36,573 nucleotides of DNA from Planctomycetota bacterium (GTDB taxonomy: Bacteria; Planctomycetota; UBA8742; JACQVU01; JANLHZ01), in contig JANLHZ010000028.1 in NCBI GenBank assembly GCA_024653775.1, positions 1-36,573 on the forward strand. Direction: 5' to 3'. Below, piece after piece: positions 1-7,707 of this stretch. How positions within the stretch are numbered: position 1 is the stretch's first letter; the number at the start of each line of letters is the position of its first letter. The notes below the pieces were generated by a model, which saw nothing but the letters and a program-made list of their open reading frames with translations, was not told where the DNA came from and did not search any database. The translations under genes were made by a program, and so were the position numbers.

Positions 1-60
1 TCAGAATTATACGAAGTGCTCAGTGCGGCATAACGATTCGGTCAACCACATCCGTCAGGA

Positions 61-146
61 ACGTCCCCGGCACTTTCCTGGCCGTCCGAGAAGTAATTCA
101 GAGCGAAAAGGTGACTTCCGAAGAAGTAGGTAAGTGCCGGGGACGT
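61..146. repeat. Long-armed hairpin repeat (GTCCCCGGCACTT type)
   Basis: Two perfect 15-bp inverted arms, ACGTCCCCGGCACTT at 61-75 and its complement at 132-146, enclose about 56 bp that contain a second short inverted pair (GAAGT...ACTTC). The arrangement looks like a REP/RAYT-type or MITE-like palindromic element. No transposase is next to it. A smaller palindrome with a related core follows at 176-206. Confidence 0.6.
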
Positions 147-175
147 GGTTCATCGCCACTCACGAGTAATCTTCA

Positions 176-206
176 TGTGCCGGGCACTCTGGAAGTGACC
201 GGCACA
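176..206. repeat. Short palindrome TGTGCCGG...CCGGCACA
   Basis: TGTGCCGG at 176-183 pairs perfectly with CCGGCACA at 199-206 across a 15-base loop. The GTGCCGG core is shared with the larger hairpin at 61-146, so both probably belong to the same palindromic repeat family. It has no U-tract, so it is not called a terminator. Confidence 0.5.
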
Positions 207-271
207 TCCTCGTCCGCGCGAGCGCGTCATAAACGCTGGCGAAGATGTGTAGTATGATGAGACGCGGCGCT

Positions 272-415
272 CGTAGTGTGCCCGTAAGGGCATATAAACA
301 CCTTACGGCGTCACTACGAACCGGAAGCGCCAGGCACGTCTCGCTTGCCGCCGGGACGGACACGCTACCCGCGACAGCTCGCTGGGCTCACAGTCGCACT
401 CCGAGCACCGCGCGG
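272..415 (+). repeat. Dispersed ~145-bp double-hairpin repeat, copy 1
   Basis: The stretch beginning CGTAGTGTGCCCGTAAGGGC and ending near GAGCACCGCGCGG is matched, with scattered differences, by the reverse complement of 26968-27115. It contains two stem-loops with GTAA or TTAC loops (GCCC-GTAA-GGGC and an ACGCC/GGCGT-type stem), then a long arm GCGAC...GTCGC. That is the two-hairpin plan of REP/BIME-like elements. A 20-bp piece of the same family is at 1635-1654. The rest of 1-487 shows no convincing gene. Confidence 0.75.
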
Positions 416-487
416 GCGTTCTCCTCATTCGCTGCGCTATCGCCGAACGAGCATAAATCGTTGCCGATTACCAACCCGGATATTTCG

Positions 488-559
488 AGCGGGTGAAGGG
501 ATTTGAACCCTCGACCGTCGCGTTGGCAACGCGGCGCTCTACCACTGAGCTACACCCGC
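488..559 (-). tRNA. tRNA-Gly (anticodon GCC)
   Basis: Read on the minus strand the sequence starts GCGGGTGTAGCTCAG and ends TTCAAATCCCTTCACCCGCT. The 7-bp acceptor stem GCGGGTG/CACCCGC, D-stem GCTC/GAGC, anticodon loop TTGCCAA and T-loop TTCAAAT are all present. The anticodon GCC lies at 525-527 (GGC on the plus strand). There is one possible mismatch at the first anticodon-stem pair. The 3' CCA is not encoded, so it would have to be added by the CCA enzyme. A plausible promoter lies just upstream at 575-602. Confidence 0.95.
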
Positions 560-574
560 TAAGTAGAGTTTCGG

Positions 575-602
575 ATTTTAATTTTTTATCGGGACAATAC
601 AA
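575..602 (-). promoter_or_regulatory. Putative sigma70-type promoter of tRNA-Gly
   Basis: On the minus strand there is TTGTAT (-35, 597-602), a 16-bp spacer and TAAAAT (-10, 575-580), ending 15 bp before the tRNA 5' end. Spacing and sequence fit a housekeeping promoter, although AT-rich sequence can mimic this by chance. Confidence 0.4.
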
Positions 603-746
603 GCCTCCAAGATCATGTTTATTTGGAACCGGGAAATGCCGAAACGGTTCGGCTAATTCAGGATGGCCTCCGCCGGAGCTTCGGGCCGCGTTCGTCCAGA
701 ATACAACGAACTCGACCTGAAACCGAAGGTCCTCGTTAATACCCAG

Positions 747-1340
747 ATGGCTCTTGACGTTCAAAAAACAAAGAAGTGGATGCGGCGGGCGGTGCTCGCG
801 GGATCGATGCTTTTCCTGCTATACGCGGTTTATCGCTTCAAGATCGAGACGATTCCCGACGACTGGACCGTGATAAGCACGCTGCCGCCGGGGACGCGGA
901 TCGTCACCGATTCGCAGCCGACGATCTATCGCGAGAACGTAATCTTCTTCGAGCCTCCTGCGAGTACGAAGTACAGGTTCGGATTCGCCCGCGTCGTTGG
1001 AATTCCGGGAGACGTGGTCTCGTCGCTTGTCGAATTGCGGCCTGACATCGACCTGAACGATCCGGGATTCATGATAGGCGTCGCGCCGGGCGGCGACGAA
1101 TCGAAACTCCAGACATTCCGAGACTTCGAGTTCACCGACGCGCTCGATACGAGCCTTCGGTTCGCGGTGAGCGGAACGAACGTCGCCTCGGCGGGTCAAG
1201 CAGGCTACAAAATTCCAGACGGCTTCTACCTTGTTCTGATAGACGAAAGGGAAAACGAAATCTTCCCGGACTCTCGCCACGTCGGGCTGATCGAAGAAGG
1301 CTGGATCAAATGGCGCGTGCTTTTCGTGATGCCGAGGTGA
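747..1340 (+). CDS. Signal peptidase I-like (S26 fold) membrane protein, probably inactive
   Basis: The 197-residue protein has a basic N-terminus (KTKKWMRR), one membrane segment (about residues 14-30) and a domain with two S26 signal-peptidase signatures: ARVVGIPGDV (81-90, box D) and IDEREN-EIFPDSRHVG (165-180, box E; compare GDNR..S.DSR..G). Both catalytic positions look lost. The lysine before RVVG is Ala81, and the SxSMxPT serine box has become TDSQPT (54-59), without a serine three residues before the proline. I infer a non-proteolytic relative. The start was chosen at 747 because the basic stretch then directly precedes the membrane helix; an in-frame ATG at 663 would add 28 residues. 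Neither start has a clear Shine-Dalgarno. The gene stands alone between the tRNA and the small antitoxin gene. Confidence 0.7.
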   Translation: MALDVQKTKKWMRRAVLAGSMLFLLYAVYRFKIETIPDDWTVISTLPPGTRIVTDSQPTIYRENVIFFEPPASTKYRFGFARVVGIPGDVVSSLVELRPDIDLNDPGFMIGVAPGGDESKLQTFRDFEFTDALDTSLRFAVSGTNVASAGQAGYKIPDGFYLVLIDERENEIFPDSRHVGLIEEGWIKWRVLFVMPR

Positions 1341-1355
1341 TGCTCGAAAAACGTG

Positions 1356-1384
1356 CAGACATCGGTTTTGTTTTGAGATAAAAT
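1356..1384 (+). promoter_or_regulatory. Possible promoter of the small antitoxin gene
   Basis: CAGACA (1356-1361, four of six matches to TTGACA), a 17-bp spacer and TAAAAT (1379-1384) lie about 36 bp before the ATG at 1420. The match is weak and is offered only because the following gene has a clean ribosome site. Confidence 0.25.
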
Positions 1385-1419
1385 TATCGAAACAAGGCGG
1401 GCAGCCGAGGAAGACCCAA

Positions 1420-1605
1420 ATGAGCACCGTAAAAAAAGACGTGGCCAAATTACTGGATAAGCTTCCCGAAGACGTTACTTACGATGACATCCATTATAAC
1501 TTGTACGTATTGGAGAAGATCAAAAAAGGTCTGAAGGACGTCGAGGAAGAAAATCTGCTTACAACCTCTCAGGTTAGGGACAGGCTAGAGAAGTGGCTAA
1601 AGTAG
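1420..1605 (+). CDS. Small antitoxin-like protein (RelB/ParD-type orphan)
   Basis: The 61-residue protein begins MSTVKKDVAKLLDKLPEDVT and ends VRDRLEKWLK. The pattern of LPDD-T-DDI-Y-LYVLEKI-GL-DVE followed by an EEV-RL-KWL tail is what I know from antitoxins encoded just before RelE/ParE toxins. GAGGAAG at 1407-1413 is a good ribosome site six bases from the ATG. In intact pairs the toxin begins at or overlapping the antitoxin stop with a sequence like MAKV(V/I)W. Here a GTG at 1593 reads VAKVVVLG and then stops, and a fragment of a dispersed repeat follows. The antitoxin therefore seems to be left without a partner. The family assignment rests on memory of sequence patterns only. Confidence 0.65.
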   Translation: MSTVKKDVAKLLDKLPEDVTYDDIHYNLYVLEKIKKGLKDVEEENLLTTSQVRDRLEKWLK

Positions 1606-1619
1606 TAGTTTTGGGATAG
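1593..1619 (+). pseudogene. Possible remnant of the cognate ParE/RelE toxin start
   Basis: GTG at 1593 overlaps the end of the antitoxin gene in another frame and reads VAKVVVLG before TAG at 1617-1619. RelE/ParE toxins of this arrangement commonly begin MAKVVW or similar. GAGAAG sits just upstream as a possible ribosome site. The reading ends about 15 bp before a repeat fragment (1635-1654), which suggests that the toxin was deleted or interrupted. Eight codons are too few to be certain. Confidence 0.3.
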
Positions 1620-1634
1620 CGGTGGTTCAAAGAA

Positions 1635-1654
1635 ACGCCTTACGGCGCCACTAC
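1635..1654 (+). repeat. Fragment of the dispersed double-hairpin repeat
   Basis: ACGCCTTACGGCGCCACTAC matches the central hairpin of the copies at 272-415 and 26968-27115, where the same stem with a TTAC/GTAA loop precedes CACTAC. Only this hairpin is recognisable here. Confidence 0.5.
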
Positions 1655-2337
1655 AGAACGCGTCCTAACGCATTCTGAAACCTGAATTTTCCCGCGCTCG
1701 GATCGAATCTCAAAGCCCGAAGTTGCCGGCGTGAATCTATTGTGGTGAATCGCTGCCCAGGCAACTACCTTCGGCATTTCTTCAAGGGTGCGAACACAAT
1801 TTCATGTAGTCGAATTGTCAGATGATACGCATGCGTTCGTCAGAGGATGTCTCACCTTGCTGGATGCGAGGCGAGTAGTTGGACAATCGCAGCGTCAGCT
1901 TTACGGCTTTGCACCTTGGCGGCTTTGCGAGAAACGAATTTAATGAGAATTCGAGAACGATCGACAACGAGTCTTTCGCCATGACTTCGATAAACTGCAA
2001 AAGAACACCCGCCAATTACATCTGGCGCGAATCCCGCGCCGATCCGGAGAAGACGATGAAAGAAGAATATTTCGCGCAAAGACGCTATGCAGCAAAGGCG
2101 CCAGGAATAATGATTTCTGAACAAGGTGGCTTCGTGGATACGCTCGATAGAGCGATGCGCTTTACCGGTTATTTCCCTACGATGACGAACTTGACAGGTC
2201 AGGAACGTCGAATCAAACAAGGCGTCCGCCTAAATCCGCGTGCGCACCCCCGGCAGCGAATGTCAATAAATTAGCCGTGACGAATTGCGCTGGAATCCAA
2301 TAAACTCTGTGAATCTCACGTAACAAAGGGACGCAAA
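1655..2337. other. Gene-poor, repeat-scarred intergenic stretch
   Basis: I see no convincing gene in about 700 bp. Open frames of about 120-130 codons exist on both strands around 1852-2274, but they lack a ribosome site and recognisable protein character. GGCGGCTTTGCGAGAAACGA near 1918 and GCGCAAAGACGC near 2074 are of the (GC)AAAG / CTTTGC intergenic palindrome type common in such genomes. The final bases (AAAGGGA near 2327) are the ribosome site of the next gene. Confidence 0.5.
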
Positions 2338-4581
2338 ATGAAATATCTCACTTGGATTGGCCTTTCCCTATCGATTTTACTTGTCTGTGAGCTTCGTTTG
2401 GAAACAGAGGAATTCTGTAATCCCGCGGCGATTCAATTTCTTTCCGGACTCACGTCCATCGACGAGAGCATCTTCGGCGAATATGAAGTCAATGTTTATA
2501 TCGATGGCGGATTCATAGGCACGGCAAGCTCGAAAATAAGTCGCTCGATGCGTCTTTCCGGCACAGATCTCGTTCCGTGCTACATATTAAGCCAGTCGTT
2601 GAATTGGAAACTGGAGGAAGTCTCGACAGAGGCGACCCTCGAGTTGGCGCTGACGTCGAACCTGAAACTGGTGTCGTACAGATCGGTAATCAAGATGACC
2701 GCCCGCGAACGGACCGTCCAACGGAGGAGTTCGATCCAGGCGAGGGGGGATCGTTTCCGCCTCGAAATTAGAGGCGATCCCACAGGAGAGAATTCCGATA
2801 CGGACATTGACATGGAGCTGGGAATAATGCCGGGCGACGCTCTATACATCCTTTCTCTGCTTCTAGACAAGAAAGGCGAGGAAGGAAAGGAATACAAGTT
2901 CGGAATCCAGTTGACTGACAGCGCTCGGCGGCGCGCGTCCGTTGTCAGCATCAAGCGCGATCAGCAGGTTCCTGGATCGAGCGACCACGCGACGATGGTG
3001 GCTTCGGAACCTGTGCCGATAGGAGATGGCGGGGAGGAAGGCGATCTCGACGTCTACTATATCGAAGACGGTAAGGTCGTCCGGGTGGAGGATGGCACCG
3101 ATGTTGTCCAGATTCTGTCGGATGGGAGACCGCCGCCGGAACGACTGCCTGAGGTTCAAATCGGGCAGGCGGATTCCGGATCGACAGAGGAGCAGAATTC
3201 GACGCCAACGGTCAATGCCGAAGACTGCTTCAACGACGCTTCGAGAGATTTTCTCGCGGGATTGACGGAAATCGACGAAAGCGCCTTAGGTGAGGCGACT
3301 TACCGGATCATATACGACGGCAAACACATCGGCAGCGAATCCGACAGAATCAGCAAGTCGTCAAGACTCGTGGATGGCGAGCTTGCAATGTGCTATGCTC
3401 TCGAAATAGTCTCGGAAACAGACGATGGAACGGCGAAATTCAACAACGTAAGAAATATCGCTGTCACGCCGGGACTTCGACTCGTCAATTATAGCGAGCA
3501 AGATCTGCATCGTCAGGCGGGACGGGTCTTGTTCCATAGTTCGAGCATATGGCTGCAGGAACGGGGATATCGTCTCCAGTTTCGAGACGACCTTCATCGC
3601 CAGAATTTCGTGGAGGATATCGCCGTGGCTCCGGGAAGCATGGTGATGGGGGAATATTATCTTCTTGCCCTGCTGCTCGCGGAGAAAGGCAGACCCTGGA
3701 CCGAGTATAAGTTCGCAAATCAGAGCACGGAAAGCAGCGAAGTTTTCGGGACGATGGTCAGACTCGAAGCCGACATCGCGATTCCCGAGGCCGAGGTGAC
3801 TGGATTCAAAATAGAGGTGCTGAGAATTCGAGATCCACGCGAACCGGCCGAAGGCAACAATTGCGCGCTTCAGTCGACATTTTACGTGTCGGACGGGAAA
3901 GTGCTTCGTTTCGAGCATCTGAATAGCCTTGTCCTTGTGTACGACCCGGACGTTACGCCTCCAACGGCAGGGTCTTCGGGTCCGAGCGACACAGTACCCG
4001 CGGATTCCGCCGGCTCGTCTTCCACATCCGCAAACAACAACGAAAATAATGCGACGGCTCGCCCCGCGCCAGGCGTTCATCGCGAGCCGTCTACAGGACA
4101 AAGGCGAAATTTCGACATCAGCGACCACGGCGAGCTAGATGAGGCAGACCTGAAAACATTCGATTATCCGTCGAAGACTGTCGTTTATTATTTTCTCTCC
4201 TGTACAAGACACGACCAGATCGGAGTTTCAGACACTATGGATTTCGATGGAGAGGTGGACAGGATGTTCGAGGAGAATGCGCAGCTTAGCCGTTTGCCGG
4301 AAGCGAGGCAGCGCGGAATGAGACCGCAGCTCATCGCACAGCAAAGAACCGCACGCAGAATCGAATTGAACAGGTCACTCCCGCCTAGGAACGTGAGACT
4401 CGAGCTTCAGGTCGCGGAATTGAAACTGAGCGATTTCCGCGTTGAGGAAACGGACGTGGAAAACGAGGTCATCATTCGCCTCCATTCAAATGCGCCGTCC
4501 GCATTAGCCACTTATGGCAGGGAGTTTCGTCTCGTTGAACGCGAGGGCAAGTGGCTCATCCTCGAAATCGTGAAGGACTGA
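2338..4581 (+). CDS. Secreted protein with tandemly duplicated unknown domain and NTF2-like C-terminus
   Basis: The 747-residue protein has a hydrophobic N-terminus (residues 3-17) acting as a signal or anchor; the LLVC sequence is a poor lipobox. A domain at about 27-261 recurs at about 297-537. QFLSGLTSIDES(I)FGE aligns with DFLAGLTEIDES(A)LGE, IDGGFIGTASSKISRS with YDGKHIGSESDRISKS, and the copies end in (I)EDGKVVRVE and VSDGKVLRFE. Each copy keeps a cysteine pair (C27/C81 and C297/C352), which may form disulphides. A low-complexity Ser/Thr/Asn/Ala/Pro linker (about 540-620) leads to a C-terminal domain of about 125 residues whose FRLVEREGKWLILEI ending is typical of NTF2/SnoaL-like folds. 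I do not recognise the duplicated family. AAAGGGA gives a good ribosome site; no partner genes are adjacent. Confidence 0.85.
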   Translation: MKYLTWIGLSLSILLVCELRLETEEFCNPAAIQFLSGLTSIDESIFGEYEVNVYIDGGFIGTASSKISRSMRLSGTDLVPCYILSQSLNWKLEEVSTEATLELALTSNLKLVSYRSVIKMTARERTVQRRSSIQARGDRFRLEIRGDPTGENSDTDIDMELGIMPGDALYILSLLLDKKGEEGKEYKFGIQLTDSARRRASVVSIKRDQQVPGSSDHATMVASEPVPIGDGGEEGDLDVYYIEDGKVVRVEDGTDVVQILSDGRPPPERLPEVQIGQADSGSTEEQNSTPTVNAEDCFNDASRDFLAGLTEIDESALGEATYRIIYDGKHIGSESDRISKSSRLVDGELAMCYALEIVSETDDGTAKFNNVRNIAVTPGLRLVNYSEQDLHRQAGRVLFHSSSIWLQERGYRLQFRDDLHRQNFVEDIAVAPGSMVMGEYYLLALLLAEKGRPWTEYKFANQSTESSEVFGTMVRLEADIAIPEAEVTGFKIEVLRIRDPREPAEGNNCALQSTFYVSDGKVLRFEHLNSLVLVYDPDVTPPTAGSSGPSDTVPADSAGSSSTSANNNENNATARPAPGVHREPSTGQRRNFDISDHGELDEADLKTFDYPSKTVVYYFLSCTRHDQIGVSDTMDFDGEVDRMFEENAQLSRLPEARQRGMRPQLIAQQRTARRIELNRSLPPRNVRLELQVAELKLSDFRVEETDVENEVIIRLHSNAPSALATYGREFRLVEREGKWLILEIVKD

Positions 4582-4720
4582 ACCGCTGCGCGAGTAGACG
4601 GATTCGCTCCAGATTTCCTGCCGACACTTTTCCATTTCGCGATTGAAAATTCGAAGCGGTCTATGTTAGAGTTTTATCAACCTTCAATAAATCACACATA
4701 GGGATATTCACGGATCGAAA

Positions 4721-5752
4721 ATGGCCGAACAAACAACCGGCGAAGTTCTCCTTGACGTCAACAATCTCAAAACCTCGTTTTTCACCGAGGAAGGCGAGGT
4801 GAAGGCGGTCGGCGGAGTAAGCTATTGCGTACTCAGAGGCAAGACGCTGGGCCTTGTCGGAGAGTCCGGCTGCGGCAAGTCCGTCACCGCTATGTCGATC
4901 ATGCGACTGATACCGATGCCGCCCGGGAAGATCGTCGACGGAAGCATCAAGTTCGAGGGCAAGGACCTCGTGAAGCTCCCGGAAGGCGAGATGCGAAAGA
5001 TTCGTGGCAACCGAATCGGTATGATCTTCCAGGAGCCGATGACGAGCCTGAACCCCGTCTTCACGGTCGGCGATCAGATAATGGAGAGCATTCAGCTTCA
5101 CCAGAAACTCGGAAGGCGTAACGCGAAGGAGAAAGCCATCGAGATGCTGAAGCTCGTCGGCATTCCGGACCCAGTTTCCCGTATCGACGATTACCCGCAC
5201 CAGATGTCGGGCGGTATGAAGCAGCGCGTTATGATCGCGATGGCTCTTAGTTGCAATCCGGCTCTTCTCATCGCGGACGAACCGACGACGGCGCTAGACG
5301 TCACGATCCAGGCGCAGATTCTCGACCTGATGCGTGGTCTGCAGAAGGACATCGGAATGAGCATCCTGCTCATCACCCACGATCTCGCGGTTGTCGCGGA
5401 GATGTGTCACCATGTCGCGGTGATGTACGCGGGTAGGGTTGTCGAATACGCCGACGCGGAGACTTTGTATAGAAGCCCGACGCATCCGTACACCCTCGGG
5501 CTGTTCCGCAGCATCCCTAAGCTCGGCGTGAAGGTCGACAAGCTCTACGCCATCAAGGGAATGGTCCCTAAGCCGACGGAGTTCCCAAGCGGCTGCAAGT
5601 TCAACACACGTTGCGACTACGCGCACGACCGCTGCCGGGTGGAAGAACCCGAAGAAAAGGACATAGGCGAAGGGCACCTCGTCGCGTGTCACATGACGGA
5701 GGACGAATCGTATATGGACGAAATCCGCGGCCTCGTCAAAGCGGAGCGCTGA
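4721..5752 (+). CDS. Peptide/nickel-type ABC transporter ATPase (OppD/DppD family)
   Basis: The 343-residue cytoplasmic ATPase has Walker A GESGCGKS (47-54), the Q-loop [10 protein letters not shown], the ABC signature MSGGMKQR, Walker [13 protein letters not shown] and the H-loop [10 protein letters not shown]. Its C-terminal oligo_HPY region begins at [15 protein letters not shown] and ends with cysteines spaced C-x5-C-x6-C plus one later Cys; in DppD proteins these can ligand an iron-sulphur cluster. These features are specific to the D subunit of Opp/Dpp importers. It is followed after 57 bp by the F-type ATPase. The binding protein and the B/C permeases are not in this window, so the pair must serve a transporter encoded elsewhere. 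Substrate cannot be read from the sequence. Confidence 0.93.
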   Translation: MAEQTTGEVLLDVNNLKTSFFTEEGEVKAVGGVSYCVLRGKTLGLVGESGCGKSVTAMSIMRLIPMPPGKIVDGSIKFEGKDLVKLPEGEMRKIRGNRIGMIFQEPMTSLNPVFTVGDQIMESIQLHQKLGRRNAKEKAIEMLKLVGIPDPVSRIDDYPHQMSGGMKQRVMIAMALSCNPALLIADEPTTALDVTIQAQILDLMRGLQKDIGMSILLITHDLAVVAEMCHHVAVMYAGRVVEYADAETLYRSPTHPYTLGLFRSIPKLGVKVDKLYAIKGMVPKPTEFPSGCKFNTRCDYAHDRCRVEEPEEKDIGEGHLVACHMTEDESYMDEIRGLVKAER

Positions 5753-5809
5753 AAATCCGATCGTCTAAAAAGAAGCCTTGTTATCATACGCCTCCCTGGA
5801 TCGAAAACC

Positions 5810-6853
5810 ATGACAGATCACTCATCAGCAGCCACGCTCGAAAGAGCACATTCCGCCGCGGATCGAAAGTCGGATCGTCCGATTCTCTCGGTCGACGATC
5901 TGAAGGTATACTTCCCCGTCAAGCGCGGATTGCTTTCGAAAGTCGTCGCCCACGTTAAAGCCGTCGATGGCGTCAGCTTCGACCTCCACCGCGGGGAAAC
6001 GCTCGGACTCGTCGGCGAGTCCGGCTGCGGCAAGACGACGGTGGGAAGAAGCATCCTCCGTCTGATCGAGCCGACTTCGGGGGACGTCTACTTCGAAGGC
6101 GAAAAGCTGCAAGATCTTTCCCCCGCGGAACTCCGCGAGCGAAGGCGTCGGATGCAGATCATTTTCCAGGACCCGTATTCTTCGCTCAACCCGAGGATGA
6201 CCGTCGAAGGAATTATAGGCGAGGCGTTCACAGTCCACGGCATCGCGAAGGGCGACGAGCGACGAGCACGCGTTCGCGATCTGCTTTCGAAGGTCGGCCT
6301 CCAGCCGGATTACATCAACCGTTACCCGCACGAGTTTTCCGGAGGTCAGCGCCAGCGCGTCGGCATCGCGCGGGCGATAGCGCTGAATCCTTCGTTCATC
6401 GTTTGCGACGAGGCGGTGAGCGCGCTCGACGTCAGCATCCAGGCGCAGGTGATAAACCTCCTCGAGGAATTGCAGCAGGAGATGGGACTTTCGTACCTCT
6501 TCATCGCGCACAACCTCGCGGTGGTCGAGCACATTTCGGATCGCGTCGCGGTTATGTATCTCGGCAAGATCGTCGAAACCGCAAGCAGCATCGACCTCTA
6601 CAAGAACCCGACGCATCCGTACACCCGCGCGCTCCTTTCCGCGGTCCCGCATCCGGACCCGACGCGGCAGATAGATCGCGTCGTGCTTCAAGGGGACGTG
6701 CCGACGCCGCTGAACCCGCCTTCCGGATGCAGGTTCCATCCTCGCTGTCCGATCGCGGAATCCATATGCTCGGAAGAGATCCCGCGGATGACCGACCTCG
6801 GAAACGGCCACCAGTTCGCGTGCCACGTTGAAGCGCGGAAGCTCGGAAAATAA
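5810..6853 (+). CDS. Peptide/nickel-type ABC transporter ATPase (OppF/DppF family)
   Basis: The 347-residue partner of the preceding gene has Walker A GESGCGKT (69-76), the Q-loop [14 protein letters not shown], signature [17 protein letters not shown], Walker [17 protein letters not shown] and the C-terminal oligo_HPY motif [19 protein letters not shown]. The [10 protein letters not shown] wording and the SSLNPRMTV loop are diagnostic of the F subunit. The 25-residue N-terminal extension (Ser/Ala-rich) is longer than usual and may be partly non-structural. The two genes form a D-F pair and were probably one operon with permease genes in an ancestor. No terminator-like hairpin with a U-tract is visible after the stop. 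Confidence 0.93.
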   Translation: MTDHSSAATLERAHSAADRKSDRPILSVDDLKVYFPVKRGLLSKVVAHVKAVDGVSFDLHRGETLGLVGESGCGKTTVGRSILRLIEPTSGDVYFEGEKLQDLSPAELRERRRRMQIIFQDPYSSLNPRMTVEGIIGEAFTVHGIAKGDERRARVRDLLSKVGLQPDYINRYPHEFSGGQRQRVGIARAIALNPSFIVCDEAVSALDVSIQAQVINLLEELQQEMGLSYLFIAHNLAVVEHISDRVAVMYLGKIVETASSIDLYKNPTHPYTRALLSAVPHPDPTRQIDRVVLQGDVPTPLNPPSGCRFHPRCPIAESICSEEIPRMTDLGNGHQFACHVEARKLGK

Positions 6854-6920
6854 GACTCTGTTCAATAGAAGTTCGTGGAACGATAACCGAAACTGCAAAT
6901 ACGTTCGATTTTCCCGTCGC

Positions 6921-7130
6921 TTCAGCGCGGAGACGCTGAGAGCGCAGAGACTCGCCGAGAACCTATAACCCGAGCGCCCCGCCGGCGATACAAAAGCAAA
7001 GCAGGCAATGGATAATCCCGTTCAGGTTTTTCGAGCTTTACTTTACGGACACAAAAATCGACGCCTGACGGTGGAATGAATTCTCTGCGTTACTCCGCGT
7101 CCTCTGCGGCTCTGCGCTGAGGATTTTAGA
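6921..7130. repeat. Inverted pair of GCGGAGACGC / CTCTGCG intergenic repeat
   Basis: The left arm (6921-6962, CGCGGAGACGCTGAGAGCGC...) and right arm (about 7079-7130, ...CTCTGCGGCTCTGCGCTGAGG) are imperfect inverted copies separated by about 115 bp. The same family recurs at 23016-23131. This repeat fills most of the 326-bp gap between the OppF-type gene and the PPC gene, where I see no gene. Confidence 0.55.
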
Positions 7131-7179
7131 CTTCGGTGACGTTTTGTTGCAAACTTCCAGTGAACAGTGTCGAAAATGA

Positions 7180-7608
7180 TCACCGGCACTCTTCGATCAG
7201 ATTCAGGTCGAAGTCGTCGCTGTGATTTCTGATCAGCGCGCCGTCGAGACGATCGAGGCGCATCTCCACCGTAACCGCGACCGTTCCCTCGAACAGATGC
7301 CCGCCGAGGGTTTGGAAGTCGTCCTTCCCGAGCACCGCGTGGCAATGCACGAAAGGTTTGCGATCCGGGCCGAGGCTTACGTTTCCGACGAGGCTCAACA
7401 GTTCGTGTTCGTCTTTCAGAATCTTTTTGTCATAGGATTTCGTTCTCGTGTGGAAGAATCCGAGCGTCACGTTTTCAAGCGCGCCGATCGCGGAAATCGT
7501 CCCCGCGCTGATGTTTTCCTGTTCGCAGAACCGCGTAAGACGCTCGATGAGCTTCTCGCCTTTTTCGAAAATGATGATGAGGGTTTTGTCGTCGATGAAC
7601 GCGTGCAT
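7180..7608 (-). CDS. PPC (DUF296) domain protein
   Basis: The 142-residue protein is a single PPC/DUF296 domain. It shows the typical GTISAIGALENVTLGFF start, the LLSLVGNVSL core strand, a VHCHAVLG histidine motif and the (L)GGHLFEGTVAVTVEM glycine-rich turn. The family includes plant AT-hook proteins (where the domain trimerises) and small bacterial proteins of unclear function, often called DNA-binding by inheritance; no DNA-binding segment is visible here. Start: an in-frame TTG at 7614 would add two residues, and ATG at 7606-7608 is preferred. A heptamer tandem array directly abuts the start and leaves no normal ribosome site. It is on the same strand as the DUF58 gene upstream (99 bp) and could be the last gene of that transcript. 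Confidence 0.88.
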   Translation of the reverse strand: MHAFIDDKTLIIIFEKGEKLIERLTRFCEQENISAGTISAIGALENVTLGFFHTRTKSYDKKILKDEHELLSLVGNVSLGPDRKPFVHCHAVLGKDDFQTLGGHLFEGTVAVTVEMRLDRLDGALIRNHSDDFDLNLIEECR

Positions 7609-7613
7609 AAACA

Positions 7614-7641
7614 ATTACGAATGACGAGTGACGAGTGACGA
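7614..7641. repeat. Heptamer tandem array (ATTACGA/ATGACGA/GTGACGA x2)
   Basis: Four consecutive 7-bp units, ATTACGA, ATGACGA, GTGACGA and GTGACGA, begin five bases beyond the start codon of the PPC gene. They are one of several arrays in the window that share period 7 but not sequence. Confidence 0.6.
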
Positions 7642-7670
7642 TCTAACGCAGGGTCCATACATTGCGCGAT

Positions 7671-7705
7671 AAATCAAAAATCGGCAAACAAAAATCAAAA
7701 ATCGC
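7671..7705. repeat. Heptamer tandem array (AAATCAA/AAATCGG type)
   Basis: Five 7-bp units (AAATCAA, AAATCGG, CAAACAA, AAATCAA, AAATCGC) end two bases before the DUF58 stop codon at 7708-7710. It has the same period as the arrays at 7614, 13772, 16463, 28804 and 30875. Confidence 0.6.
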
Positions 7706-7707
7706 GA

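Noticed and set aside
1852-2274. Open frames of 122-131 codons on both strands
   Set aside because: No ribosome site, no domain character, and they run through repeat-like CTTTGC/GCAAAG segments. Overlapping frames on both strands suggest chance.
5825-6898. 357-codon minus-strand frame
   Set aside because: Shadow of the OppF-type ATPase.
7614-7705. Possible CRISPR array
   Set aside because: Units are 7 bp without spacers; no Cas genes in the window.
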